The notes under the pieces are model-generated. The model made no database searches and was not told where the DNA came from. It worked only from the letters and a program-made list of their open reading frames with translations. Made by a program: the position numbers and the translations under genes. 64,000 nt of DNA from Bifidobacterium thermophilum (GTDB lineage: Bacteria > Actinomycetota > Actinomycetes > Actinomycetales > Bifidobacteriaceae): positions 1 through 64,000 of the forward strand of contig JGZV01000005.1 of the NCBI GenBank assembly GCA_000741495.1, in the 5' to 3' direction. This document shows, piece after piece, positions 37,395 to 46,788 of this stretch (the first letter of the stretch is position 1; each line of letters starts with the position of its first letter).

Positions 37395-38906
37395 ATGAAG
37401 AACAAAGTCCAACTCATCACGTATGCCGACCGGCTGGGGGACGGCACCATCGCATCCATGACCGACATCCTGCGCACCCGCTTCGACGGCGTCTACGAAG
37501 GTGTGCACATCCTGCCGTTCTTCACCCCCTACGACGGTGCCGATGCCGGCTTCGACCCGGTGGACCACACCAAGGTCGACCCGCGCCTGGGCACCTGGGA
37601 CGACATCGCTGAGCTGTCCAAAACCCACGACATCATGGTCGACACCATCGTCAACCACATGTCTTGGGAATCCAAGCAGTTCCAGGACGTCATGAAGCGT
37701 GGCGAAGACAGCCCCTACTATCCGATGTTCCTGACCATGTCGAGCGTCTTCCCCGACGGCGCCACCGAAGAGGACCTCGCCGGCATTTACCGTCCGCGCC
37801 CGGGCCTGCCGTTCACCCACTACACGTGGGGCGGCAAAACCCGCCTCGTATGGACCACCTTCACCCCGCAGCAGGTTGATATCGACACCGACTCCAAGGA
37901 AGGCTGGGACTATCTGCTGTCCATCCTCGACCAGCTGTCGCGCAGCCACGTGAGCTACATCCGCCTCGACGCGGTCGGCTACGGCGCCAAGCAGGCCAAA
38001 ACCAGCTGCTTCATGACCCCCAAGACCTTCGACCTCATCGGCCGGATCAAAGCGGAAGCCGAATCCCGCGGGCTGGAAACCCTCATCGAAGTGCACTCCT
38101 ACTACAAGAAGCAGGTCGCCATCGCCAACAAGGTCGACCGCGTCTACGATTTCGCGATCCCCGGCCTGCTGCTGCACGCCCTGACCACCGGCAAAACCGA
38201 ACCGATCGCCCACTGGGTCGAGGTGCGCCCGAACAACGCGGTTACCGTGCTCGACACGCATGACGGCATCGGCGTCATCGACATCGGCTCCGACCAGCTC
38301 GACCGCAGCCTCAAAGGCCTCGTGCCCGACGAGGAAGTCGACCAGCTCGTCGAAACAATCCACAAGAACACCCACGGCGAATCACTTGCCGCGACCGGTG
38401 CCGCCGCCAGCAACCTCGACCTCTACCAAGTCAACTCCACGTACTATTCGGCGCTCGGCTGCAACGACCAGCATTACCTCGCCGCACGAGCCGTACAGTT
38501 CTTCCTGCCCGGCGTGCCGCAAGTGTATTACGTCGGCGCGCTCGCCGGCGCGAACGACATGGAGCTGCTGCATCGTACGAATGTCGGCCGCGACATCAAC
38601 CGGCACTACTATTCGGTAGAGGAGATCGACCATGATCTCGAACGCCCCGTCGTTCAAGCGCTCAACGCCCTGTGCCGTCTGCGCAACAGCCTCGACGCGT
38701 TCGACGGCGAATTCACCTTCAGCAACGAGGGTGACACGCTGACCTTCAGCTGGAAGGGCGAGACCACGGCGGCAAGCCTCACGTTCGAGCCGAAGCGCGG
38801 CTTGGGCGTGGATAATCAGGCTTCCGTGTGCACGCTGCGCTGGACCGATCCGACCGGCGACCACGAAACCGACGACCTGCTGGCAGACCCGCCGACGGTC
38901 GACTAA
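37395..38906 (+). CDS. sucP: Sucrose phosphorylase
   Basis: GH13_18 enzyme that splits sucrose with phosphate into glucose 1-phosphate and fructose, saving one ATP. 503 residues, closely similar throughout to the Bifidobacterium adolescentis enzyme. Nucleophile Asp192 (YIRLDAVGYGA), acid/base Glu232 (LIEVHSYY) and transition-state Asp290 (VLDTHDGIGV) fall at the known positions. VQLITYADRLGDGTI is the family N-terminus, and GLVPDEEVDQLVETIHKNTH and the loop NDQHYLAARAVQFFLPGVPQ are also conserved. AAAGGAGG precedes the ATG at 37395. It is first in an operon with the transporter and controlled by the operators upstream. Confidence 0.98.
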   Translation: MKNKVQLITYADRLGDGTIASMTDILRTRFDGVYEGVHILPFFTPYDGADAGFDPVDHTKVDPRLGTWDDIAELSKTHDIMVDTIVNHMSWESKQFQDVMKRGEDSPYYPMFLTMSSVFPDGATEEDLAGIYRPRPGLPFTHYTWGGKTRLVWTTFTPQQVDIDTDSKEGWDYLLSILDQLSRSHVSYIRLDAVGYGAKQAKTSCFMTPKTFDLIGRIKAEAESRGLETLIEVHSYYKKQVAIANKVDRVYDFAIPGLLLHALTTGKTEPIAHWVEVRPNNAVTVLDTHDGIGVIDIGSDQLDRSLKGLVPDEEVDQLVETIHKNTHGESLAATGAAASNLDLYQVNSTYYSALGCNDQHYLAARAVQFFLPGVPQVYYVGALAGANDMELLHRTNVGRDINRHYYSVEEIDHDLERPVVQALNALCRLRNSLDAFDGEFTFSNEGDTLTFSWKGETTAASLTFEPKRGLGVDNQASVCTLRWTDPTGDHETDDLLADPPTVD

Positions 38907-38912
38907 GAAGAA

Positions 38913-38962
38913 GATGCTTGCCGTCGGGCCGGAACGCCAGCTCAGGCCCGACGGCAAGCATC
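38913..38962 (+). terminator. Intercistronic hairpin between sucP and its transporter
   Basis: GATGCTTGCCGTCGGGCC pairs perfectly (18 bp) with its complement at 38945-38962 across a 14-nt loop. No T-run, so it is more likely an mRNA-stabilising or attenuating element that lowers transporter expression relative to sucP. Confidence 0.7.
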
Positions 38963-38983
38963 GCATAACCAAAGGGGGTTGCC

Positions 38984-40589
38984 ATGAGCAACAACAATGA
39001 GACCGGCGGCGCTGCCGGTCAGAAGCCCGGCAACGGGTACATCCGCCCCGGCATCGATGACCGTCCCGATTTGGACAAGGCGTTGACACCAGAACAGAAG
39101 AGCGCTGTGAATCGTCTCGCCGTCCCACTCCCGGAAAAACCGCAGGGCGAGGATTCCGCGGCATCCGTAGGCGTGCAGGAGACGCGCATGCTCGCGGAAA
39201 GCGGTACTCCCGTCACTGCGATGGCCAGTTCCGTGGACGCGGCTGTGCTCGACCCGAACTCGGCGTTCAACGATATGCGTGACCCGATGGTCAGCGCCGA
39301 CGGCCACCGTCCGTCAAAGACCGAAATCGTGCGTCTCGGCGTCGGTTTCACGCTCAGCGCCGTCGCCTGCGCCATCCCGTGGGTCGCGTTGAGTGCAATC
39401 ATCCTGCCGCAGGTGTTGCAGAACATCAACCCGGCGACCAAGGAATCCATGCTCGGCACCATCAACGCGGTCGGCTCCATCGTCGCACTGCTGGCGAACG
39501 TGATTTTCGGCACGCTGTCCGATATGACGCGCAGCCGCTTCGGCAAACGTACCCCGTGGATCGTTATCGGCGGTTTGGTCGCTGGCCTGTCCGTTGGCCT
39601 GATTGCCATCACACAGCACAGCTTCCCCGCGATTCTCGTACTGTGGTGCTGCGCCCAGTTGGGCTACAACATCATGCTCGCCCCGTTCGTGGCGACCATG
39701 TCCGACCGCGTGCCTGACAAGGTCCGCGGTACGATTTCCGGCTTCTACGGTGCCGGTATCGCCGCCGGACAGACGCTCGGCAATGTGGTCGGCGCCCGTC
39801 TGAACGATCATGGTGCTTCCGGTGTGACCCTTGGCTGGCTGATCGGTGCGGCGGTGTTCGCGCTGATCGGTATCATCACGGTTATCATCTGGCCGCGTGA
39901 GGAATCCAACAAGAACGAGAAGCGCGAGGAAATCACCGCGAAGTCCGTGCTTATGAACTTCCGCCCGCCGCGCCACGCGCCTGACTTCTACTTCGCGCTC
40001 GTGGGCCGCACCCTGATGATGGGCGGCTACTGGATGATCAACAGCTACCTGTTCTACATTTCGCAGGATTACATCTACGCGGGCCAGCCGCGTGCGAAGG
40101 ATTCCGCGAACGCGCTGATCGCCGTGATGGGCGTGATCACGCTGGTCGTGTCGCTGATCGCCGCACTGACCGCCGGTCCGATCACCGACAGGATCGGCCG
40201 CCGCAAGCTGCCGGTCGCGCTCGCCAGCTGCCTGTTCGCCGTCGGTATTCTCATGCCGCTGCTGATTCCGACCCGCACCGGTATGCTGCTGTTCGCCGCG
40301 GTCGCAGGCCTTGGCTACGGCGTGTACAACGCGATCGACCAGGCGCTGAACGTGTCCGTGCTGCCGAATCCGGAGGAAGCGGGTAAGGATCTGGGTATCT
40401 TGAACCTTGCGAATACGCTGTCCACGGTGATTGGCTCGGTGTTCACTTCGTCGATTATCAGCGTGTCCAAGAGCATGCATCATGTGACGGCTACCCCCGC
40501 CGTCCGCCTATCGCGTGGTGTTCATCGTGGCGATCGCGATCGTGCTGATCGCCGCCTACCTGATCATGCGTATCAAGAAAGTGAAGTGA
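38984..40589 (+). CDS. Sucrose/sugar MFS transporter, apparent +1 frameshift near the C-terminus
   Basis: Twelve-helix major facilitator with a polar N-terminal extension of about 110 residues. GTLSDMTRSRFGKRTPWIVI is the loop 2-3 signature and GPITDRIGRRKLPVAL its repeat in the second half, as in bifidobacterial sucrose permeases; the position after sucP supports sucrose uptake. The frame breaks at the C5 run 40494-40498. Deleting one C yields ATPPSAYRVVFIVAIAIVLI AAYLIMRIKKVK and a stop at 40587-40589 (534 residues). As written, the last helix is scrambled and the frame runs on to 40810. Confidence 0.82.
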
Positions 40590-40742
40590 CGCCGCGGGCG
40601 GCTTGCCCTGCGCAAGTGTGTGTGGCTCGACGACGGTGGCGGATTTTAAACGCCGGTTCGGTTGCGGGCAGCGCGCTTTGTGCTAGCGCGTGTGGCTGCG
40701 ACGTCTCGCGAAGCCTGAGCGCGTGCGATGCGTGCGATGTGC

Positions 40743-40792
40743 CGGCCGGGTGCCTGTTCCCCTCATTGCGGGGCGAAACAGGTACCCGGCCG
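40743..40792 (+). terminator. Terminator of the sucrose operon
   Basis: CGGCCGGGTGCCTGTT / AACAGGTACCCGGCCG, a 16-bp stem with one mismatch, 18-nt loop containing CCCC/GGGG that can extend it, then CTTGCGTTTT. Confidence 0.75.
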
Positions 40793-40810
40793 CTTGCGTT
40801 TTCGCACTAG

Positions 40811-41720
40811 CTGTGCAGGTGAAGGCATCCCGGCACGCCTGCGACCGCAGCCCCCTCCAATTTGGCGAGATATTCAGATTGGAGTCTGAAAAACTCTCGG
40901 ATTCGTCCTTCTGGCGCGAGACTTGAGAGATTTTTTCTGAATATCTCGCGTCTGGACATGTTTTCGCGAGATTTTCAGATTCTGGCGAGTCGTCACAATG
41001 ATGGTGGATTCTTGAGAACCGCGGAATATCAACGATATGATGGCGTCTCATTCGTGCGGGCTGGCCCATAGAATCTCAATAAATCTCGGATTTGCGTTCC
41101 CGTCGGAGTTTTCCAGAGTTTTTTTCTGAAAATCTCGCTGATTTTGACGTTTCGCTGAGATATCGAGATGAGAGTAGGCATTGAGATTCGAAAGGAACCA
41201 ACTCGCTGGCCGATGCTGTCCTGAATCGTGTCTTTTGGGCTGGTGAGGGCTGGGATCTGTGGTGCGCAGGGTGGGTATCTCGTCTATCTGTAGTACTTCG
41301 CACAGCGCATCTTCGCTATCGGGGTTCGTGAATATCGAAAATGTGAAGTATGCGCCGCGGAATGTCAACGTCGCTACTACCGGTACCGGGCGCAACGAAC
41401 ACTGATACGAGAGATAGCTTCCGGTAGGTACTACGGATAGAGCAGATAGCCTCTGATGCGTATTGCGGGTAGCGCAGATGGCGGCAGGCCGGTGTGCGAT
41501 TCCTGTCGCTGCGCCGGGGCTGGCAGAAGACCGCCCGTGCTGCCCACTGCTGCGCCCATCGACTGATTCGCCGCAATCTTCCGCAGCCGGCTGCACCAGT
41601 ACGGTATCCGTCCGAAAGCCGAAAGCCGCCGGGCATGAACCCGCAAAGCCCGCCTCGCCCCACAACCCCCACCCCATCGAAGTCAATCGTTCAACCCGTT
41701 GATATTACAGCCTTCCCGAC
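40811..41720. other. Long intergenic region with nested inverted repeats
   Basis: About 0.9 kb with no credible gene; the longest minus-strand frame (41048-41686) has an un-protein-like composition. AT-rich compared with its flanks. It contains the 14-bp inverted pairs described at 40865-41138. Confidence 0.5.
40865..41138. repeat. Two nested pairs of 14-bp inverted repeats
   Basis: GCGAGATATTCAGA (40865-40878) with TCTGAATATCTCGC (40936-40949), and the one-base variant GCGAGATTTTCAGA (40966-40979) with TCTGAAAATCTCGC (41125-41138). Partial copies occur between them. Confidence 0.7.
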
Positions 41721-41739
41721 ATGTCCACATAGTGGACAT
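41721..41739. promoter_or_regulatory. Candidate operator before the leader peptide
   Basis: ATGTCCAC-ATA-GTGGACAT, perfect 8-bp arms, about 85 bp before the leader start codon. A promoter presumably lies just downstream (TATGGT near 41767 could be the -10). Confidence 0.5.
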
Positions 41740-41824
41740 CGCCTCCTCGAACCAGTCCAACCCTCCTATGGTAAGGGGCCAGTTGGGAAGACATCCCAAA
41801 GAGAACCGAAAGGAGGACGCCACG

Positions 41825-41890
41825 ATGAACGGTCTGCTGTTGCTGCGAGTTTCCGCACGAATTATTAGCCCGTCTTCGTTGGCGGACTGA
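41825..41890 (+). CDS. Branched-chain leader peptide (attenuator)
   Basis: A 21-residue peptide, MNGLLLLRVSARIISPSSLA D, with four consecutive leucines followed by valine and two isoleucines. AGGAGG is placed eight bases before its ATG. It is followed by the mutually exclusive hairpins at 41906-41969. This is the layout of ilv/leu leader peptides: scarcity of charged tRNA-Leu, -Val or -Ile stalls the ribosome and prevents termination. Downstream is an MFS transporter and then ilvC. The peptide itself probably has no function after translation. Confidence 0.85.
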   Translation: MNGLLLLRVSARIISPSSLAD

Positions 41891-41905
41891 TTCGGTACAT
41901 GCTGA

Positions 41906-41969
41906 GCCCCGCTGACGAATGCGGGGCCGAACAGATTTTTTCGCCCTGCATAATCGCGGGGCTTTTTTT
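41906..41969 (+). promoter_or_regulatory. Transcription attenuator (1:2, 2:3, 3:4 hairpins)
   Basis: Segment 1 GCCCCGC (41906-41912), 2 GCGGGGC (41921-41927), 3 GCCCTGC (41943-41949), 4 GCGGGGC (41956-41962), then TTTTTTT. Pairing 3:4 is a terminator, 2:3 the antiterminator and 1:2 the pause hairpin. It begins 15 bases after the leader stop. Confidence 0.85.
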
Positions 41970-42095
41970 GTTGCACTGCAAATCCCACAAGGATCGCCAC
42001 AGATTCGCAACCAGCATCCAGCTCAAAACAAAACAGATGGAACCGTGTCGCACGTGAGCAACGTCGGCACGCCCAGGAGCAATCCAGGAGCAATC

Positions 42096-43451
42096 ATGAC
42101 AGCAGTCGAACAGACGACTGGCCTACAACAGGCCGCCGGCAAAGTGGAACAGATGACGCGCGATTCGGTTCGCACCGTCATTGCCGCTTCCATGGTCGGC
42201 ACAGCCATCGAGTTCTATGACTTCTACGCATACGGCACCGCCGCTGCGAACTATTTCCCGAAGGTGTTCTTCAGCGACACGACCAACCCGACGGTCGCGC
42301 TGCTGATGTCGCTGCTCACCTTCTCCATAGCGTTCATCGCCCGCCCGGTCGGCTCCCTGATTTTCGGCCATTTCGGCGATCGCATGGGCCGTAAGACCAC
42401 GCTGGTCGTCTCCCTGCTGACGATGGGTATCGCCACCTTCCTAATCGGCTGCCTGCCGACCTATGACATGTGGGGCATCGCCGCGGTCGCGCTGCTGTGC
42501 CTGTGCCGCTTCGTCCAGGGCATCGGCCTGGGCGGCGAATGGTCCGGCGCCGCGCTGGTGGCCACCGAAAACGCGCCCGCCGATAAGCGTGCCCTGTACG
42601 GCTCCTTCCCGGAGCTGGGCGCCCCGATCGGCTTCTTCCTGTCGAACGGCACGTATTTCCTGCTGGAAAGCTTCAACGATAACGCCGCGATGATCGCATG
42701 GGGTTGGCGTGTCCCGTTCCTGCTGTCGAGCATCCTCGTGATTGTCGGCCTCGTCGTGCGTGTGCAGATGGAGGAGACCCCGGTCTTCCGCCTCGCCCAG
42801 CAGCAGCACAAGGTCGTCAAGTCCCCGCTTACCGAAGTGTTCCGTAAGAGCTGGCGCCAGGTGATCCAGGCCACGTTCATCGTCGCGGTGACCTACACGC
42901 TGTTCTACACGCTGGCCACTTGGTCGCTCGCATGGGGTACGAAGACTGTCGCGCAGGGCGGTGGCGGCCTCGGCTTCACGAACCGCGAGTACTTGCTGAT
43001 GCTCATGATCGCCATCTGCGTGTTCGCACTGTTCATCGTGCTGTCCTGCGTGTATGCGGACCGAATCGGCCGTCGTCGCGTGCTCATGTTCTCCTCGGTC
43101 GCGTTGGTGGTGTTCGCACTGGTGTTCCCGTACCTGCTTATGGGTCATCGCAACTTCTTCCAGGTGGAGCTGTTCCTGTGCGTCGGCTTCGCTCTGATGG
43201 GTATCGCGTTCGGTCCGATTGGCGCGTTCCTGCCTGAGCTGTTCGACGCGAACGTGCGCTACTCGGGTTCCGGCATCGGCTACAATCTCGCTGCGATTGT
43301 GGGCGCCGCGTTCGTCCCGACAATCGCCACGTGGCTGTCCCACCATTGGGGCGTGCGTTCGGTCGGCCTGTATCTCGGCGTGATGGCTGTGTGCTGCCTG
43401 GTCGCGGTGCTCAGCTGCCGTGAGACGAAGGACGCTGACTTCACGAAGTGA
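42096..43451 (+). CDS. MFS metabolite:proton symporter, attenuator-controlled
   Basis: 451 residues, twelve helices, of the ProP/ShiA/KgtP-like (MHS) subfamily. Typical blocks are GTAIEFYDFYAYGTAAANYF in helix 1, FGHFGDRMGRKTTLVVSLLT in loop 2-3, RFVQGIGLGGEWSGAALVAT in helix 4, WRVPFLLSSILVIVGLVVRV in helix 6, and ADRIGRRRVLMFSSVALVVF in loop 8-9. The start at 42096 has AGGAG six bases upstream. Family members carry organic acids, betaines or shikimate. Control by a Leu/Val/Ile leader and the position before ilvC suggest that it carries a branched-chain amino acid or its keto acid. That substrate is inferred only. Confidence 0.9.
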   Translation: MTAVEQTTGLQQAAGKVEQMTRDSVRTVIAASMVGTAIEFYDFYAYGTAAANYFPKVFFSDTTNPTVALLMSLLTFSIAFIARPVGSLIFGHFGDRMGRKTTLVVSLLTMGIATFLIGCLPTYDMWGIAAVALLCLCRFVQGIGLGGEWSGAALVATENAPADKRALYGSFPELGAPIGFFLSNGTYFLLESFNDNAAMIAWGWRVPFLLSSILVIVGLVVRVQMEETPVFRLAQQQHKVVKSPLTEVFRKSWRQVIQATFIVAVTYTLFYTLATWSLAWGTKTVAQGGGGLGFTNREYLLMLMIAICVFALFIVLSCVYADRIGRRRVLMFSSVALVVFALVFPYLLMGHRNFFQVELFLCVGFALMGIAFGPIGAFLPELFDANVRYSGSGIGYNLAAIVGAAFVPTIATWLSHHWGVRSVGLYLGVMAVCCLVAVLSCRETKDADFTK

Positions 43452-43819
43452 CGTGCTGGCGTTCAAAGGCGCTGTGATTGCGATCCCATTGGATGCGTTT
43501 CATATCACTCATATAACTGAAGATACATAACTGAATATCGATTCCGTTCCGGATTGCGGTGCGGTTCCGCGGTGTGACGGCCGGTTTTGCCCGTCGCGCC
43601 ACGGTTCCGGGCCGCAGCCTGGGGCACAACCATCAATCCGCCTGCGGCTGTGCGAAAAAGTTCCCGGGAGATGTTCAACTAATGGAACGCGCCCGATTCG
43701 GGGGAGCGATTCTAGTATGATGGGCATCAATCAAGGACAAAATCCTTTTTTGCATAAGTTACAGGCAAAGAGCCGGCACAAGCCGGCAAGGGATTTTCCC
43801 AAAACAAGGAGTGCTACAT
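43452..43819. other. ilvC upstream region
   Basis: No gene. It contains a small GCCGGC-ACAA-GCCGGC hairpin just before ilvC (about 43772-43787) and presumably the ilvC promoter. I see no second leader peptide. Confidence 0.5.
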
Positions 43820-44872
43820 ATGGCAGCAACTATCTGGTATGAGAAGGATGCGGATCTCTCCGTGCTCAATGGCAAGAAGGTCGCCATTCTCGGTTACGGC
43901 TCCCAGGGCCACGCCCACGCGCTGAACCTGCGCGATTCCGGCGTTGACGTCGTCGTCGGCCTGCGTCCGACCTCCAAGTCCGTGGATTACGCCAAGGAGC
44001 AGGGCCTCGAGGTCAAGTCCGTGGGTGACGCGGTCGCCGAAGCCGATATCGTCATGATCCTGCTTCCTGATCAGTACCAGGCCAAGGTCTACAAGGAAGA
44101 GGTTGAGCCGAACCTGAAGCCGGGCGCTGCTCTGGCCTTCGCTCACGGCTTCAACATCCACTACGGCTACATCAAGCCGACCGAGGATCACCCGGTGTTC
44201 ATGGTTGCCCCGAAGGGCCCGGGCCACATTGTGCGTCGTGAGTACGCCAACGGCCGTGGCGTCCCGGTGGTTGTGGCTGTCGAGCAGGATCCTCGCGGCG
44301 ACGGCTGGGACATCACCCTGGCTTACGCGAAGGCTCTCGGCGCTCTGCGCGCCGGCGCCATCAAGACGACCTTCAAGGAAGAGACCGAGACCGATCTGTT
44401 CGGCGAGCAGGATGTCCTCATGGGCGGCATCAACCACCTGTGCGACATGGGCTTCGACGTGCTGACCGAGGCTGGCTACCAGCCGGAGATCGCGTACTTC
44501 GAGGTGTTCCACGAGCTGAAGATGCTCGTCGACCTGGCTAACGAGGGTGGCCTGAACAAGGCTCGTTGGTCCTGCTCTGACACCGCTCAGTACGGCGACT
44601 ACACCTCCACCGTGATCAACGAGGAGACCAAGAAGCGCATGGAGTATCAGCTCAAGCGCATCCAGGACGGCTCCTTCGCCAAGGAATTCATGGACGATCA
44701 GGCTGCTGGCGCCCCGAAGTTCAAGAAGCTGCAGGAGGAGTACTCCCACCCGCACCTCGAGACCGTCGGCCCGAAGCTGCGCGCTATGTTCTCCTGGAAC
44801 AACCAGAAGGATGCTGACGCTGATATGACCGAGTCCTTCAACGGCAAGATCGCTCGTACCCAGGTGCAGTGA
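43820..44872 (+). CDS. ilvC: Ketol-acid reductoisomerase
   Basis: Second step of valine, leucine and isoleucine synthesis: isomerises and reduces acetolactate or acetohydroxybutyrate with NADPH and magnesium. 350 residues, class I (short) form. The Rossmann motif [20 protein letters not shown] is followed by [13 protein letters not shown] with NADPH-favouring residues. [50 protein letters not shown] and the metal-binding [13 protein letters not shown] (Asp, Glu) are in place, and [20 protein letters not shown] supplies the C-terminal knot. Codon use is strongly biased, as for a highly expressed gene. AAGGAG precedes the ATG. Confidence 0.98.
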   Translation: MAATIWYEKDADLSVLNGKKVAILGYGSQGHAHALNLRDSGVDVVVGLRPTSKSVDYAKEQGLEVKSVGDAVAEADIVMILLPDQYQAKVYKEEVEPNLKPGAALAFAHGFNIHYGYIKPTEDHPVFMVAPKGPGHIVRREYANGRGVPVVVAVEQDPRGDGWDITLAYAKALGALRAGAIKTTFKEETETDLFGEQDVLMGGINHLCDMGFDVLTEAGYQPEIAYFEVFHELKMLVDLANEGGLNKARWSCSDTAQYGDYTSTVINEETKKRMEYQLKRIQDGSFAKEFMDDQAAGAPKFKKLQEEYSHPHLETVGPKLRAMFSWNNQKDADADMTESFNGKIARTQVQ

Positions 44873-45026
44873 TTGCGGGCGGCGCTTCGGTAGCTCGTGA
44901 GTGAGCCGGCTGAGGTTCCGCATAGCGTTTGTATCATCGATGAGGCTGTCGTCCGGTTCGTCCGGGCGGCGGCCTCATCGTATTGCGGTGGCTGGGGTAT
45001 GGAGCATCCACATGGTTCTGGACGCC

Positions 45027-45086
45027 CTCTTTTCTGCTTCTGCCGACGCTGAGAAGGGGCTCAGCGTCGGCAGAAGCAGAAAAGAG
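45027..45086. terminator. 26-bp perfect hairpin, family-A palindrome
   Basis: Left arm CTCTTTTCTGCTTCTGCCGA CGCTGA (45027-45052), eight-base loop, right arm 45061-45086. The A-rich and T-rich stem ends could terminate transcription in both directions. Related copies lie at 46586-46633 and 49557-49596. Confidence 0.8.
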
Positions 45087-45460
45087 TGGCAGTGCGTGTT
45101 GCGTTCCTCTGGGTGTTTCGACTCGGCCGTATTCCCCTCGGTATCTTTTCCACACGATGCGCTTCGATGCGTGATTCCGCTGGTGTGGAGGATTGCAGAC
45201 ACCCGGCATGGTTGTGGATGCGCGCCTGCCGGGTTCCTTGGTGTCTTTTCCATACGATTCATTTCAGCGTCTGATTTCGCAGTTGTGGAGGAGTCCGGAT
45301 GCGGTGGAGGGGAATCTTGGGAATCAGGAATCGCGGTATTCCGCCATTTCGTCTGATCTCGATCCGTCTTGTCATATGTGATGCGATTCCGCATCGCACG
45401 ATTGTGACCTGAAACGGTTCGCAGATTGATGCGTCGGTGCGTTGACCCGACATCAAGATA

Positions 45461-45476
45461 CACTGAAATTTCAGTG
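45461..45476. promoter_or_regulatory. Candidate operator of the lacI gene at 45521
   Basis: CACTGAAATTTCAGTG, a perfect 16-bp palindrome 45 bp before the start codon, where it would block transcription. Confidence 0.6.
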
Positions 45477-45520
45477 CTGATTTCTGTGCAAAGCCCAAAG
45501 AGAAACGGAGACCGCGGGAC

Positions 45521-46556
45521 ATGGCAAGCGCGAAGTCTAAAGTCACCATCACTGATGTCGCGAAGGCCGCTGGCGTATCGAACAGTGCGGTTTCGTACGC
45601 ATTAAACGGTAAACCCGGCGTCTCCGAGAAAACCCGCAAAAGGGTGCTGGAAGTCGCCGACTCCATGGGATGGAAGCCGAACAGCGCGGCCAAGGCGCTG
45701 TCCGTGGCAAGAACGCACAGCATCGGCGTGGTCATGACCGCCGGCAGCAAATTACTCGGTGTCGAGCCTTACTTCATGGAATTGTTCGCCGGCATCGGCG
45801 TCGAACTCGAAAAAGAGGACTATTCGTTGCTGCTGCGCTTCGCCCGCGATGAGACTGAAGCGCTTCGGGTCCATCGTAATTGGATTGCCGCAGGAAGCGT
45901 CGATGCGGTGCTCATCTTCAACGTGGAAATCGGCGACGCCCGCGTCGAACTGTACCAGCAGCATCCTGAGGTTCCCGCCCTCGTGTTCTCTGATCCCTCA
46001 GTTTCCGGTACGTTGACCACTATCAGCAGCAACGATGCCGACGGCGCTCGTCAAATCGTACAATATTTGCATGATTTGGGGCACCGGCATATCGCGCGTG
46101 TCGCCGGCCCCGAACGGTTCGGACACACGTACATCCGCGACCGTGTATTCAACGAGGAAACCGCGAATTATGCGATGACCTACGATTGCCTGCATTCTGA
46201 TTACTCGCCTGAGCAAGGCCGCAAATGCACGGAACGCTTGCTGTCACTGCCGGGAAGGCCCACCGCGATTGTCTACGATAACGACGTGATGACGGTCGAG
46301 GGGTTGCATGTGGCGCTTTCCAAAGGATTGCGCGTACCGGATGATTTGTCGCTCATGTCTTGGGATGATTCCTACATGTGCACGGCGACCACGCCGTCGT
46401 TGACCGCGCTGGCCCGTGACATACCGAAGCTCGGCGAAAAAAATCGTCCCGATGCTGTACGCGATGATCGATGGCGAGCGCGTGGACAACCAACTTGAGC
46501 CGAACTACCACGTGGTTACCCGCGGGTCGACCGCAGCCCCGCACATCGAGGCCTGA
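45521..46556 (+). CDS. LacI-family regulator, apparent +1 frameshift near the C-terminus
   Basis: HTH at the N-terminus (TITDVAKAAGVSNSAVSYAL), hinge helix PNSAAKALSVARTHSIGVVM, then the sugar-binding domain (EPYFMELFAGIGVELEKEDY, GSVDAVLIFNVEIGD, IVYDNDVMTVEGLHVALSKG, SLMSWDDSYMCTATTPSLTA). At the A7 run 46437-46443 the frame slips; deleting one A gives KLGEKIVPMLYAMIDGERVD and a stop at 46554-46556 (344 residues). As written the frame stops at 46498 with a scrambled end. Its targets are not evident: neighbours are ilvC and an ABC exporter. A palindrome upstream suggests autoregulation. Confidence 0.82.
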
Positions 46557-46585
46557 CCCAGCCCGAGCCCGAACCTAAACCGGCA

Positions 46586-46633
46586 TCTGCTTCTGCCGAC
46601 GCTGAGGCGACTGTCAGCATCGGCAGAAGCAGA
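46586..46633. repeat. Family-A palindrome
   Basis: TCTGCTTCTGCCGACGCTGA and TCAGCATCGGCAGAAGCAGA, 20-bp arms with one mismatch around an eight-base loop, after the lacI gene. Confidence 0.75.
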
Positions 46634-46788
46634 GGGGGGAGTCGGGGCACGAAGGAGCGGCATGGCGTGGTGTCGGCTGCGTGCTGATGCCCCATTGCTG
46701 TGTACTGACTAGTATACGCCGAATCACCCGCATTGTCTTAACCGATTAAGGTGTGTCGCTCATGGCGATAGCGTGATAGCCTGAACGC

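Larger units (their letters stand above)
44873..45520. other. Intergenic region with hairpin and degenerate 98-bp duplication
   Basis: No gene. It holds the 26-bp family-A hairpin (45027-45086), two related blocks about 98 bp apart around TCTTTTCCAYACGAT (about 45145 and 45243), and the lacI operator at 45461. Confidence 0.55.

Noticed and set aside
41048..41686. Minus-strand frame of 212 codons in the gap before the leader peptide
   Set aside because: No family resemblance, erratic composition, no ribosome site, and it crosses the inverted-repeat region.
43814..44923. Minus-strand frame of 369 codons
   Set aside because: Exact antisense of ilvC, whose coding strand is certain.
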